DNA from: Siphonodentalium dalli | Taxonomy: Eukaryota; Mollusca; Scaphopoda; Gadilida; Siphonodentaliidae | NCBI GenBank assembly: GCA_032622095.1 | Contig: CP136064.1 | Span: 253,710,484 to 253,774,483 of the forward strand | Direction: 5' to 3' | DNA length: 64,000 bases | Shown here: positions 45,547 through 56,994 of the stretch, one piece after another | Layout: each line of letters starts with the position of its first letter | How positions within the stretch are numbered: the first letter of the stretch is position 1 | Notes under the pieces: generated by a model | Seen by the model: the letters and a program-made list of their open reading frames with translations, nothing else | Database searches by the model: none | Told to the model about the DNA's origin: nothing | Made by a program: the position numbers and the translations under genes

Positions 45547-47707
45547 CAGTAAAACCTCTCCAAATCGAACACCCCTCCGATCGGCCATTCTGTTCGGTTT
45601 AGATAGGTGTTCGGTTTATAGAAAATTGCACTACGATCGGAATGTATTGATGTCATTAATAAGATTTGTCAGTTTAAGTCAGAGCACAACCGTCTAGTTT
45701 CCGTCGTCACGCTGTTGGACCTATCTGCAGCTTTTGATACATTAGATCACTCTGTCATGCTTAAGCGCCTGGAAGAGACCTTCGGAATCAGCGCAACAGC
45801 ACTGTCCTGGTTCCAGTCTTACCTTACTGGACGTGTCCAGATGGTACGAATCAAAGATTTATTTTCTGACAGAAAGTCTCTTAAGTTTGGAGTTCCTCAA
45901 GGCTCCGTATTAGGACCGGTTCTATACACATTGTACACTCTACCTCTGGGAAACTTGATTCGGAAACATGGACTCAACGTACATATGTACGCGGACGACG
46001 CGCAAATTTACGGTTCTGTCCCTCCATATGGCCTGTCGTCTTTAATAAGAAAAGTGGAATTTTGTGTCTCTGACGTCAAGAGGTGGATGTTGTCTAATAA
46101 GCTTAAATTAAATGATGACAAAACTGAAGTAATTGTGTGTCCCCCAGCCGGTAAGCACGAACCATTCACAATCAGAAGTTTGAACATCGGCGGATGTGAA
46201 ATTGAGCCTACAATGTGTGCGAAAAATCTCGGTGTCAACATTTCTAATTCTTTATCCATGGACGCTCAAGTACAACACATTTCTCGTACCATACTAATTG
46301 AACTTATGCGCCATAGTCGTCTTCGTCCATACTTAACAATGCCTGCGGCGAAAAAGGTTGCTTCTTGTAATATTATGTCAAGATTGGACTATTGCAATGC
46401 GCTTTTCGTGGGAAGTTCACAAGAACAATTAAGTCGTCTGCAACGTCTACAGAACTCAGCCGCGAGGATTGTAGTGCGTGTTCCGAAATCAACCCATGTC
46501 TCTCCAATTTTGAAAAACCTACATTGGCTCCCAGTGCGCGCGCGAATTGATTTCAAGTTAGCAACGTTCTGCTATCGTTACTTTAATTCAACTGCACCAG
46601 CATATATCTCGGACATTCTTACGTTGTATGTACCAGGCCGTGATAACCTCCGTTCAAAGGAAAAACAGCTTCTGGCTGTTCACATGGGTAAATATAAGAA
46701 AATTGAACGTCGTCTGTTTACACACGCCGCACCAAGTGTCTGGAACTCCATCCCTCTCGACATTCGTCGTTCGCACTCTATCGACATCTTCAAGCAACGA
46801 CTTAAGACGCACCTGTTCAATATTTACCCGCATACAACTAGCCGTAGATAGCAACATTGCATCTTTCTCCGTATCCATTGATAGTAAATATTCTAATGTC
46901 TGTACATGTATATAACCTGCATATAGAGTCCCAAGCGCTTCGAGCTACACCAGGGATGAAGCGCTATACAAATGCTATATATTATTATTATTATTATTAA
47001 CTCATTACTAGTATTGATTAATTTAAAGACCCACTTAATATTCGAATCACCAAATCACTTTATATACAACATATTCCATATTATATACCATTTGAAAGAG
47101 GAAGCTCCAAAAAATTGTATTTTCAACTGATCCGGTTGAATAAACTCGGAACATGTTGTTTTTGTCGAGGTACCGAGGTGTGTTCTGTGCTTAATTTTTA
47201 TCCGGACTGTATTGTAAAGTCTATTATTCTCAATGGAAGGTGAATAACTCTATATCTTAGTTTGAATTTTGTGGCATTCTGTGAGCGAAACGGGGGAAAT
47301 GTTTCTATGATTTCAGCTATTTTCTATTACTCCATGGGCACCTTCTGAAACACTAGACATTCCAAATGGTGATGAATTATAGTATTTAATCATATTTTTT
47401 GTCATAGATTGTTATTAAAACCTTATATCAAGGCATTATAAAAAAATAATCGGTGACTTGAAAATTATATGGTCTTTTAACTTTATTCAATAAAATACAA
47501 AATAAACATGGTATAATAACAAATAAAAACATGGCATATTAAGACATACTAGTAATACATGTATAGATAAGACAGGGAACATGGAAATGATAAATTTTTC
47601 GCTGATTCATGGTTTTTAAAAATGTTGCTAGCAAAGCCGCACAGGTATTTTATTTGTATGGAGAGGTATTCGGTTTATAGGCGGTCAGGTTTGGAGACGT
47701 TTCACTG
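45547..47707. mobile_element. pogo/Tigger-like TA-flanked element, split by an L2-like insertion
   Basis: The left end CAGTAAAACCTCTCCAAATC follows TA (45545-45546). The right end, read in reverse, is CAGTGAAACGTCTCCAAACC followed by TA (47708-47709). TCGGTTTATAG occurs in both arms. CAGT...ACTG ends with TA duplication are typical of Tc1/mariner-pogo MITEs. The centre holds the retrotransposon at 45660-46998. Confidence 0.65.
45661..46851 (+). pseudogene. L2/CR1-like retrotransposon ORF2, 5'-truncated but otherwise open
   Basis: Open without stops through RT palm to the end. Motif A LLDLSAAFDTLDH (45712-45750), motif B GVPQGSVLGPVLYTLYT, motif C HMYADDAQIY with the Asp-Asp intact (near 45990), then NKLKLNDDKTEV and LGVNI, and the C-terminal words RLQRLQNSAARIV, LHWLPVRARIDFK and APSVWNSIPLDIR. 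The endonuclease and RT fingers are missing. The 3' end AAGCGCT...GCGCTATACAAATG followed by (ATT)n at about 46920-46998 is typical of L2-like elements. TCATTA on both sides may be the target duplication. Not functional, but young. Confidence 0.85.
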
Positions 47708-47709
47708 TA

Positions 47710-47956
47710 TTAACAAGGAGGATTCCATTCAATGCCCCATTCAGTATAGTCATTATTTATTTTGCAATAAAAAACAGGTTGGCAATTATCGCAATATGCA
47801 AGGGAGAACACCGTGTCAGTAACGTAACTATCACAAGTATAAATTGATGATACCATGAATCTCTACTCTGTCTTCAGTTGTAGAGATCATATCCTGGCAA
47901 CTCTTTGATGTTTTGACAGGGAACATTATTACATTGAAAACTGTTCTTCTTTTTAG
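47710..47956. other. 5' flank / 5' UTR intron of RNF41 with MITE fragment
   Basis: Contains a fragment of the GGTTGGCAATTATCGCAAT family (47776-47830) and ends in a pyrimidine-rich acceptor (TTCTTCTTTTTAG, ending 47956). So at least one non-coding 5' exon of RNF41 lies further upstream and was not identified. Confidence 0.5.
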
Positions 47957-47961
47957 TAACA

Positions 47962-48051
47962 ATGGGCTATGATGTAGGTAGATTCGAGTGTGAAGTTGAT
48001 GAGGAGCTGTTGTGCCCAATATGTAGTGGAGTTCTAGAAGACCCATTGCAG
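47962..48051 (+). CDS. RNF41: RNF41 (NRDP1) coding exon 1: start and first half of RING
   Basis: ATG at 47962, five bases after an acceptor AG at 47955-47956. Thirty codons starting MGYDVGRFECEVDEELLCPI and containing CPIC, the first zinc pair of the RING finger (Cys18, Cys21). The donor is CAG|GTATGC at 48052; the exon ends on a codon boundary. The N-terminus MGYDV-x-RF and CPICSGVLEDP is diagnostic of RNF41/NRDP1 orthologues. RNF41 is a cytoplasmic E3 ubiquitin ligase that in vertebrates controls ErbB receptors, BRUCE and innate signalling adaptors. Confidence 0.92.
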
Positions 48052-48411
48052 GTATGCGCTTACTGTTTAATAATATTTTTTCTGGAAGACTTTTTCAGAC
48101 TATCAGCAGAGTTGTATGTTCTAATGTAGATATAATTTTATATTACATTATAGCATATGGATCATTGTTAATTAGATATAACATTTTTGTCCAGAACAGC
48201 CTGTTATCAAACTACCAGTATGTGAATATTTATTACTTCAATATTGAAGTTCAATTTGCCCTCAAACTGAGTAATATCATTTTACGACATCACCAATCCG
48301 AGTACGACATGTCGCAAATCTATCTGATATTAATTTGTAGATATAATTTTTTTTTATTATGTCACTCATTTGAAAGAGTTTTCAGAAGAGGCGATATAAT
48401 TAACTTATAGG

Positions 48412-48550
48412 GTATTACTTGGTTGGTTTGATTTTAGGCCCGATATCAGCCCCCGGTAACCTCATATCAGCCTTTGACCTTCGGCCTCAGGCTGATACGG
48501 GGTTACCTCGGGCTGATATTGGGCCTAATATCAAACCAACCAAGTATTAT
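48412..48550. repeat. Foldback element in RNF41 intron 1
   Basis: TATTACTTGGTTGGTTTGAT and its complement ATCAAACCAACCAAGTATTA form the ends. The arms continue through GGCCCGATATCAGCC and GGTAACCTC to a small loop. About 60-bp arms. Confidence 0.75.
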
Positions 48551-49433
48551 CCTCTAAATATTACTCACGAGTTATTGTGATTGATTAACATCAATTTGGC
48601 TCTGTTAACAATTTTGATCTCTGTTCAGATCACACATCTAATGATAGCTGGTTGGTTGGGGATCAGTGTCATTTCAGCTTCTACGTATAGGCCATATCAC
48701 ACTGTCATTTTTACTGGTGAAGAAACGACTGCACAGAGGGGTAATTTCCAACCTAAAAATGAGATTCATCATGATAAAATATTCCATATATTTAGAGTTT
48801 AGGTAACTGTTAAGTAGCATCATCTTGTAATTTCACACATCATATGGGTCCCTGATCAAGTCCTCATAATTTGCTATGGCAATCAGCAATGCCAAAGCCA
48901 TTTTCTGAAGCAAACTGGGCCACGATAAAGGGATGCTGTAGTGTATTGCCGAAGCCATACAATCTGAATTAAGAAGGCTGCTCATCTGCTATAATATACA
49001 CATATTATTTGTATACGCCGTTTTAGCAATGGGCTTATGTTTTTGGTCTAGAATAAAAATGACAATTTCAAGGGCTGCATAAATTAATAATAATAATCTA
49101 TCTATTTTTATAGTGCATTATACAATGATTGTACTTTACACTACTGTATACACCCATCCGTAAGCCTGGGGGGTGGGTGATTGTTTTGACACAAAATCCT
49201 GTGACTGGGCTTACCTTTGAGGGCCCACACATGCAACAATTCAGTTTTTATTCATAGTGCTGCTAATATAATGTCGTGTTTCATATGAATCACGATGTAT
49301 GTTATTTTGTTTAATGTTTTGTGTTTTATTATGTTTAAAGAGTAAATATTTAAAATAAGACACAAAGATCATCTTATATATTGTAATACAGAATTTTGTG
49401 AAATACAATGGGGCAGGCAGTATTAAAGACATA

Positions 49434-49785
49434 TTATGTACTTGTTCGGGTGCGTGAAACTGATAAGTTGGTATTCAGGTGCTATGCCAACTGGAGGAAT
49501 GTATCATTCTACTAACATAACCGAAAATCTCAAGCAAATCGACCGTACCATTCCATAGAAAACATTGCCTGATTACGCTAAATTATAAATACTCGAATCG
49601 GGACGCTTCTATTGGCGATAAACTAATGAAAAATATTTCGCCATCGGCAGTCACTGCATTAAAATAATAAATAAGAATGTCAGTGTGTGTTTAGATATAA
49701 TATATGTAAAAATAACTACTTTGAACAAGATTATTCTCCATTTCTATTTTATCACCCTACCGGAGTGTTTCACATTACTTTAATG
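49434..49785 (+). repeat. 350-bp dispersed repeat in RNF41 intron 1 (second copy at 58684)
   Basis: Starts near ACTTGTTCGGGTGCGTGAAA and ends near CCGGAGTGTTTCACA. The whole length aligns with 58684-59033 with moderate divergence (shared words: CTGATA, ATGCCAACTG, CCGAAAATCTCAA, GGCGATAAAC, CTCCATTTCTATTT, CCGGAGTGTTTCACA). GTGAAAC and GTTTCAC near the two ends could be degenerate terminal repeats. Confidence 0.65.
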
Positions 49786-49984
49786 TTTTGCAATGGAAAT
49801 TAGCTGCAGTAATGCTATTTGTGTGCATATATTAACTTAACCTGACCTAAATGTATACTCGCCTTCTAAATTCTAAAAGTGGGAGTGGGCTTATCTATGA
49901 GTACCACCCCATGATTGTTTTAAGAGTATAAACATAGACTGGGCTTATCCTCAGGGATGGAATTACTGACGGGTGTATAGTTTC

Positions 49985-50545
49985 TGCTGTGGATTAAGGA
50001 GTCGATTATTTAGGGCATTACTGTATGTTCATACTATTTTTCGCTCAGTTTAACCCTTTACCCAACAGTCGGGATTTTTTTTACCCTGTGCCAATGCATT
50101 CTCTTATATATGCGAGTCGACCATAGGTCGCCTCGCATATATAAGAGAATGCATTGGCTTAACACATTAAAAATTATAAAATTGTTAAAGAATGTAAGAA
50201 AAAATGGTAAAAAGTGTTAAAAAAAGATTTTTTTTAGGCCAATGCATTCTCTTATATATGCGAGGCGACCTATGGTCGACTCGCATATATAAGAGAATGC
50301 ATTGGCACAGGGCATAACTGTAACTATCACAATGTGGTCAAGGAGCCGGTTCCAATGATATCCATATTTGTATGGTTTTATTGAGACAGACCCAAGATAA
50401 TTTAGGCTGTTGAAGCTTTATTTGGCCGGTTTTGGCCGGTTTGTTGGGTAAAGGGTTAAATACGAAAGTATTTTTTTTATGGCCTCATTGTTCATATGTT
50501 CAAATCAAAGGAGTCGATTATTTAGGGCATTTTAGTATACAGTAA
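49985..50545. mobile_element. Remnants of CAGTAATGCCCTAA-family MITE, interrupted
   Basis: AAGGAGTCGATTATTTAGGG followed by CATTACTGTA at 49998-50030, and the same words again at 50509-50536, are right arms of the family seen intact at 51825-52038. The TTAA element at 50054-50455 lies between them. Confidence 0.5.
50054..50455. mobile_element. piggyBac-like MITE with paired hairpins, copy 2
   Basis: TTAA at 50050-50053 and 50456-50459. Ends CCCTTTACCCAACA and TTGTTGGGTAAAGGG. Same double-hairpin body as 45109-45505, with the centre GGTCGAC complete on both sides; differences are few (for example a longer A-run near 50220, and a short deletion near 50380). Confidence 0.88.
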
Positions 50546-51119
50546 TTATTATTCGGTAAAAGGACACTTGACACCATTGTCACTCCCATCCTCCAATGAG
50601 GAAGAAACCCAGCTGCAATGAATTTAATTTGTGTGCATATGACGGTTAAAATACTGACACCCGAACTTAGTGCTCTTTTAACACATGCGTAGTGCGACAG
50701 GCCTGCAAATTTGAGGCGAATGACAGTTCAGTTTGCCTGGAGGTTATCTAAAATGAAAATGCCGTGAACGAAAAACAGGTCATGTCGAAGTCTCGGGATA
50801 ACTAATTCTCAGTCTCACCTTAATTTTTGCTCTATCAAGTCCCAAAATTAGACATTCAAATTTATTACGGTAGATCAATGAGTTGCCCATCTGTAGTGTA
50901 GTTAATAATACCAGTTAAGTTGTAGTGATTAATATTATAACAGTTTGTGTAACTCTCCTGCTAACCTAGGCTATGGTATGTATGGGTTACCTAAGCACAA
51001 ACCAGGCGAGGGAAAAATAGGTTACACATAATTTTGAAACCTGCTGGCCAGGTGCGAAGCAGTCACAGTACGAATGATCTTGCTCAAGGGTCACAACTTG
51101 CAGCGATATTTGAACAGCA

Positions 51120-51755
51120 TACAATCCGACAATGAGGTCCCCAGACAAGGTGGACTAGCATCATCAAATTCACCCTCTGGGAACCTCATTCTGATTAGGC
51201 TTCAACTGCTGTGGGAGAACACGGATAAGATTGAAGTTGGTGATGTTCACTCATTAGTCACCTTAATTATGCATTTTATCTTCTGCATATTAGGGGATAT
51301 AGAAACTTCCCAGAAGGGAAAAAGTAACTAAACAATGCTAATTTGGGACTATCGATACTTTCCAGAATATGAGGTCTAAGCAGAATGAGGTCACCAGAGG
51401 GTGAATTTGGTGATGCTAGCCTGCTGTGTGGGATAGCATCACCAAATTCACCCTCTGGGAACCTCATTCTGATTAGGCTTCAACTGCTGTGGGAGAACAC
51501 GGATAAGATTGAAGTTGGTGATGTTCACTCATTAGTCACCTTAATTATGCATTTTATCTTCTGCATATTAGGGGATATAGAAACTTCCCAGAAGGGAAAA
51601 AGTAACTAAACAATGCTAATTTGGGACTATAGATACTTCCCAAAATATGAGGTCTAAGCAGAATGAGGTCACCAGAGGGTGATTTTGGTGATGCTAGCCT
51701 GCTATGTGGGATAGCATCACTAAATTCACCCTCTGGGGACCTCATTCTGCAAATG
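51120..51755. repeat. Tandem 279-bp repeat derived from a TIR MITE
   Basis: GAACCTCATTCTGATTAGG occurs at 51180 and 51459. Between units lie inverted words GAATGAGGTCACCAGAGGGT and ACCCTCTGGGAACCTCATTC around GATGCTAGC...GGGATAGCATC. A solo related hairpin is at 56855-56935. Non-coding; the short open frames here are repeat-derived. Confidence 0.7.
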
Positions 51756-51824
51756 ACAGACACTATTTGCAGGTTTGATTAGATAGTCATCAATCTAACA
51801 ACCCTGCTTCATGACTATAACTTA

Positions 51825-52038
51825 CAGTAATGCCCTAAGTAATCGACCCCTTAACCACAGCAGAATTATGGGTAACTTTTCATGATTTAGTCGGAAATAT
51901 GGCTTGTTGCCATTCATTGGAAAGCTTTCACTGAGAGCTTTCCGATGAATGGCAACAAAGCCATATTTCCGACTAAATCATGAAAAGTTACCCATAATTC
52001 TGCTGTGGTTAAGGGGTCGATTACTTAGGGCATTACTG
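51825..52038. mobile_element. Intact TA-flanked foldback MITE next to RNF41 exon 2 acceptor
   Basis: CAGTAATGCCCTAAGTAATC...GATTACTTAGGGCATTACTG flanked by TA (51823-51824 and 52039-52040). The arms are about 100 bp and nearly perfectly complementary. The element ends 20 bp before the first base of the RNF41 exon at 52059. Solo arms of the family are at 53956-54065 and 55290-55400. Confidence 0.9.
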
Positions 52039-52058
52039 TATCTTATTTACCATTGCAG

Positions 52059-52358
52059 GCACCACAGTGTGAGCATGCTTTCTGTTCCGGGTGCATCAGG
52101 GAATGGTTAACAAGGCAGCCAACATGTCCAGTGGACCGCACACAAATCACCCCAAACCAGTTGAAACCAGTGCCGAGAATTCTCCGTAATCTGTTATGTA
52201 GGCTGCATATAAAATGTGATAATGCCACGCATGGGTGTCAGACGGTCGTCAAATTGGATCTGTTGCCATCTCATCTCCAAGAATGTGAGCACAACCCAAA
52301 GAAACCAGTGCTATGTGATATGGGGTGTGAGTTAGTCATTCCAAAGGATGAAATGAAG
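52059..52358 (+). CDS. RNF41: RNF41 (NRDP1) coding exon 2: rest of RING and TRAF-type zinc finger
   Basis: Acceptor CATTGCAG ending 52058, donor AAG|GTATGT at 52359; 100 codons, phase 0 at both ends. Begins APQCEHAFCSGC and completes a C3HC3D RING (Cys34, His36, Cys39, Cys42, Cys53, Asp56 in CPVD), with the Asp in the last position that is typical of this protein. Then VPRILRNLL, and a TRAF-type zinc finger (CDNATHGC, SHLQECEHNP, CDMGCELVIPKDEMK). Residue order and length match vertebrate NRDP1 closely. The RING recruits E2 enzymes (UBCH7/UBCH5 class in vertebrates). The exon lies 20 bp after a foldback MITE, so part of its splice-acceptor region may be MITE-derived. Confidence 0.95.
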
Positions 52359-53955
52359 GTATGTATGTTATCATGCTTCATTTGGGCAAGTAGTTAAAAA
52401 AAATTCCCCTAAAAAACACACTACTCAAAATATTTTATTGGCTTCTCCGAGAAGGTTTTTTTGTCGGAGGACTGTAGTCATGACCCTCGTGCGTCCGTCG
52501 TGCGTCTAGCCTTCCGGAATTTTGTCAGAGCCTGTATTCTGTCATTTTAAAATATTTTGTCCGAGTCTGTATTCCGTCATTTTCCAGTCAATTTAAAAAA
52601 AACTTGGCACAGATGTCAACAAGCATGGGAACCTGCACACTTGCAATTTTGAGTTCAGTTGGAGTAATTTTGGCGAAGTTATTGCCATTTTTCGAAATAG
52701 AAATGTTTTATGTTTTTTATTTTAAAGTTATTGACCCTTTCTCAAGACATTGAAGATGTGCAACATATTTAGTGAATATGCACTTTGTATCATATTGGGA
52801 ATTAATTCCTCCTACAGTTTGTTTGTAGTATAGGGATCTGAAACCCTTAAATCCTTCAAACCTGCCATCATTGTCGGGGGACGTTTTGGTCAGCGACCTT
52901 TTATTTAATATTCAATCAATATGATAAACACATGAATAGTATAGGAATAGATCAAATCAAATTTTTAATCTCAGACAGTTACAGTGTTTCAATTGTGGAA
53001 AACGGCAGGATCGTTAGAAGTTTTCAAGCGCTGTTTTGGAAGTTGAATCATATAATAATAACAAAGACGGACATTCATTATGAAAGATAATACAAGTAAC
53101 AATGTTATCTGAAACAAAACAGTATTTAATTAACTATAGCATCATGCATCTCTAATACTTGCTGGCATAGATAATATATATATAAATTAACTTAAATCCT
53201 TCACTGCAATGCGTGTACAATACATGCTCAAATTTTGGAAAGTTATGAATCAGAATCAAGCGAGTCAGAAGGCACTTCCGGATCCTCTGCGGAATCAGAC
53301 AGAACAGTTAGTGTCAGGTATTATCAGTATCCACATCCATCATGATTAATCGACAATAATCATATGTGCTTCGTCTAGTTGGCATTATGACAGCTTACAT
53401 ATAACATGCAATGTACAATCGTTGAGGTTGCGGACAGAAACAATTCATTGTCACACTTGACACATCGTGTACATTAATACATTCGCATCATCGCAGACTC
53501 CCACGCTTGCAGTGGAACTACAAATGTGCCGACATTCGGCTAAGAGAACTCGCTGTTGCAGTGAATATACATGTCATTAGAACGATTTATTTTAACAACA
53601 ACAATGCTACAGCAAGTGCATGTTTTCCGAGGCACATGGTCTGTCACGCGACTAGTTTTGATTCTGCATGCGCTATGGTGCGCAGCGCGATCGCACATCT
53701 CAAAATCGAAGGACTGCATTTATTAAACTAACATTTAATAACTCTATTTTTTTTGCTAATTGCATTCTCCCATTCAGTTATACAAGTTACATGGTCTATT
53801 ACTCATTTGGATGGGTTTTCAGGAAAGATACGGTAAGCAGATAACTGATAATACATGTACATGTACATGTACAATTACTAGTACAGAAGAAGTCCTATTT
53901 ATTGGAAGAGACCTACATTTGTTGAACTTATTATCTGAACGTTTCCTAATGGAAG
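52359..53955. other. RNF41 intron 2, first part
   Basis: Contains a diverged member of the CCGTCCGTC/GGGAACCTGCACAC repeat class (52440-52720). At about 53245-53350 there is a short open stretch rich in Ser and Glu (ESESSESEG) without splice context; I cannot say whether it is a relic. No other gene seen. Confidence 0.4.
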
Positions 53956-54065
53956 TACAGTAATGCCCTAAATAATCGACTCCTTAACCACAGCAGAATT
54001 ATGGGTAATTTTTCAGGATTTAGTCGGAAATATGGCTTGTTGCCATTCATCGGAGGCTCTCAGTG
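53956..54065 (+). mobile_element. Solo arm of the CAGTAATGCCCTAA MITE family
   Basis: TACAGTAATGCCCTAAATAATCG through GTTGCCATTCATCGG matches the left arm of 51825-52038; the right arm is absent. Confidence 0.7.
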
Positions 54066-55009
54066 CAAACAGTTGTAACATTGTAAAACAACGTTCAAAA
54101 AGTCATAAACTGTTATGGTGGTAGTTGAGCATGTCAATGCACATACAGTGTCGAATATGAATTTGTTGATTGAATCTAATGTGGACAAAACAGAGATTTC
54201 AAGAGAGCAACAAACAAGTGACATAATTACATAGTTTTTCATCGAGAGCATGCCACGTTTTGTCACGACGTGATTTTTCAAATCATCGAAAAAATTACTT
54301 TAAAACAATGAATTTCTTAGAGCTGATAATTGTCACAACTTACAAGTAGTCAATTATAATTCAATGACTTTTTATAGTAGGTGCACATTCTTCATGCATG
54401 AATATATTTATACTTGGGAGTAGGGCTGCAACAATTCATTGCGTTTTAAAGTTCAAGATGCAATGAATTGTATTGGGAGGGTGAGATGCGATGCAAAAAC
54501 AATTCATGTATGCAGAGCTATCAATGGTCAGAGATACAAACTTTCTCACTCAAAACTTCACATCTGGGTTTATCTGGGGACTGTATTAGCTATTATTGTC
54601 TACTTGTAATACCTGGCCATGTATTTTTGGTAATTTTAGTTAGGTCTTATAAATTTACTTCAATGAATGTACTGAGGTGAACACTGTTGAGAATATACAT
54701 ACTAAAAATTAATTCATCTAGTTTTCAAATTTGCACTGATAGTAAAATCACGATTTGCGTTGCATCATTGAGGTCTGAATTGTTGCAGCCCTAATTTGGA
54801 GTCACCAATCCATGTCAGCACCTAAGCGACCTGTGATTTATTTGTCAGAACATTTATCGAAGGCGAGCTGATGTTGATTAATCAAGATAATTGGTTGATT
54901 AATCGTGATGACTATCTTAATATCAGTGGCAGGTCTTTGTTGCTGTAGAAACATGATCCTGACTTAAATTTGAATTTAAGCCTGACTGGAACTTAATGAA
55001 ATTTTGCGT
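54066..55009. other. RNF41 intron 2, middle; small inverted words, no gene
   Basis: GGGCTGCAACAATTCATTGC (54424) and its approximate complement GTTGCAGCCCTAA (54782) mark the ends of a 370-bp element, probably hAT-like by its ends (TAGGGCTGCAACAATTC ... GAATTGTTGCAGCCCTA). No coding capacity seen. Confidence 0.5.
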
Positions 55010-55084
55010 AAACCCTGTGCCAATGCATTCTCTTGTATATGCGTGTCTCCCATAGGAGAATTTTCTGTGTATTTTACGTTTTAG

Positions 55085-55216
55085 GACCACAATTGCGTAC
55101 GAGAAATCAGAAACCTGGTACAGCAACAACAAAACAAGATGTCAGACATGCAGAGTGAACTGACAGAGACAAAATTACAACTAGCTGAACACAAAAGAGA
55201 AATACAACTTCTCAAG
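55085..55216 (+). CDS. RNF41: RNF41 (NRDP1) coding exon 3: zinc-finger end and coiled coil
   Basis: Acceptor TACGTTTTAG ending 55084, donor AAG|GTAATA at 55217; 44 codons, phase 0. Starts DHNCVREIRNLVQQQQ, giving the last His and Cys of the TRAF-type zinc finger, then a coiled coil rich in Gln, Glu and Lys (SDMQSELTETKLQLAEHKRE) ending IQLLK. The same order, HNC then QQQQ then coiled coil then QLLK, is found in vertebrate NRDP1, where this segment supports oligomerisation. Confidence 0.93.
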
Positions 55217-55289
55217 GTAATATAAACATTGAGATATAAAACAAGGGCTGAATGGCTTAAATGGAATATCACACAGTGTAATCATATAG

Positions 55290-55400
55290 TAATGCCCAAA
55301 ATAATGGACTCCTTAACCACAGCAGAATTATGGGTAATTTTTCAGGATTTAGTCGGAAATATGGCTTGTTGCCATTCATCAGAAAGCTCTCACTGAGTGC
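55290..55400 (+). mobile_element. Solo arm of the CAGTAATGCCCTAA MITE family joined to a tandem array
   Basis: TAATGCCCAAAATAATGGAC through GAAAGCTCTCACTGAGTGCA matches the left arm of 51825-52038. Its loop runs straight into the first unit of the 73-bp array. Confidence 0.7.
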
Positions 55401-56515
55401 AGATAGGGCTGTGTGATTATGTATTTAGCATCCTGATCAGGCGCTCGAGTACTGGGATAAGAGCTGTGGGTGCAGATTAGGCTGTTTGATTACGTATTTA
55501 GCACCCTGATGAGTTCCAGTGGGTGCAGATTGGGCTTTTTGATTATGTATTCAACACCCTGATCAGGAGTTCGAGCACTGGGATAAGAGCTGTGGGTCCA
55601 GATCAGGCTGTTTGATTACGTATTTAGCACCCTGATCAGGAGCTCTCGGCCACTGGGATAAGAGCTGTGGGTCCAGATCAGGCTGTTTGATTACGTATTT
55701 AGCACCCTGATCAGGAGCTCGGCCACTGGGATAAGAGCTGTGGGTCCAGATCAGGCTGTTTGATTACATATTTAGCATCCTGATCAGGAGCTCGGCCACT
55801 GGGATAAGAGCTGTGGGTGCAGATTGGGCTTTTTGATTATGTATTCAACACCCTGATCAGGAGTTCGAGTTCTGGGATAAGAGCTGTGGGTCCAGATCAG
55901 GCTGTTTGATTACGTATTTAGCACCCTGATCAGGAGCTCGGCCACTGGGATAAGAGCTGTGGGTCCAGATCAGGCTGTTTGATTACGTATTCAGCACCCT
56001 GATCAGGAGCTCGGCCACTGGGATAAGAGCTGTGGGTCCAGATCAGGCTGTTTGATTACATATTCAGCATCCTGATCAGGAGCTCGGCCACTGGGATAAG
56101 AGCTGTGGGTGCAGATTGGGCTTTTTGATTATGTATTCAACACCCTGATCAGGAGTTCGAGCTCTGGGATAAGAGCTGTGGGTCCAGATCAGGCTGTTTG
56201 ATTACGTATTTAGCACCCTGATCAGGAGCTCGGCCACTGGGATAAGAGCTGTGGGTCCAGATCAGGCTGTTTGATTACGTATTCAGCACCCTGATCAGGA
56301 GCTCGGCCACTGGGATAAGAGCTGTGGGTCCAGATCAGGCTGTTTGATTACGTATTTAGCACCCTGATCAGGAGCTTGGCCACTGGGATAAGAGCTGTGG
56401 GTCCAGATTAGGCAGTTTGATTACGTATTTAGCACCCTGGGATAGGAGCACAGATCAGACCTGTTTGATTACATATTTAGCACCATGATGAGTTCCAGCA
56501 TCGACACCGGGATCA
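55400..56515 (+). repeat. 73-bp tandem array with four-unit higher-order structure
   Basis: Unit GGTCCAGATCAGGCTGTTTG then ATTACGTATTTAGCACCCTG then ATCAGGAGCTCGGCCACTGG then GATAAGAGCTGTG, about 15 copies. A distinct variant (GGTGCAGATTGGGCTTTTTG, TTCAACACC, AGTTCGAG) recurs near 55524, 55817 and 56110, about 293 bp or four units apart. Edge units are diverged. Lies in RNF41 intron 3. Confidence 0.92.
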
Positions 56516-56994
56516 GAGTTGTGGGATAACATTAGATTGAATCAAGTGAACTGAACGAAATTTGGTATATTAGTTTACCACCCATAAATACAGATCAAAT
56601 TCGTCCGCATGATTTTGACAGAGTTATGCCCATTTTTCGACTTAGATTTCAAACAAATGAATTAAACCTTGCCCCACTCTTCTCCGGAAATGGGCGTATT
56701 ATGCCACGTCCTGACGCGTGCCCTTGTTTTAGTTTAGTTTCTCTATATCCCCATATTGGCAGACGACACAATGCATACTGGAGGTGCCCAATGGGTGCAA
56801 ATCACCATCTAGGAACTTAAATCTATGTCTAAGTCTCTCATAGCAGATGAGGCCATGCAGAATGAGGTCCCCAGATGCACGGGGTAACGTCACTAAATTC
56901 ACCCTCTGGGGAACCTCATTCTGCAAATGACCAGCATGTTGCATTTTGAGGGCTGATGATATTAATGATAAGTTCTAATATATCTTGAATCAGG
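56516..56994. other. RNF41 intron 3 between two tandem arrays
   Basis: Contains at 56855-56935 a solo foldback of the GAATGAGGTCCCCAG family (inverted words CAGAATGAGGTCCCCAG and GGGGAACCTCATTCTG). No gene. Confidence 0.5.
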
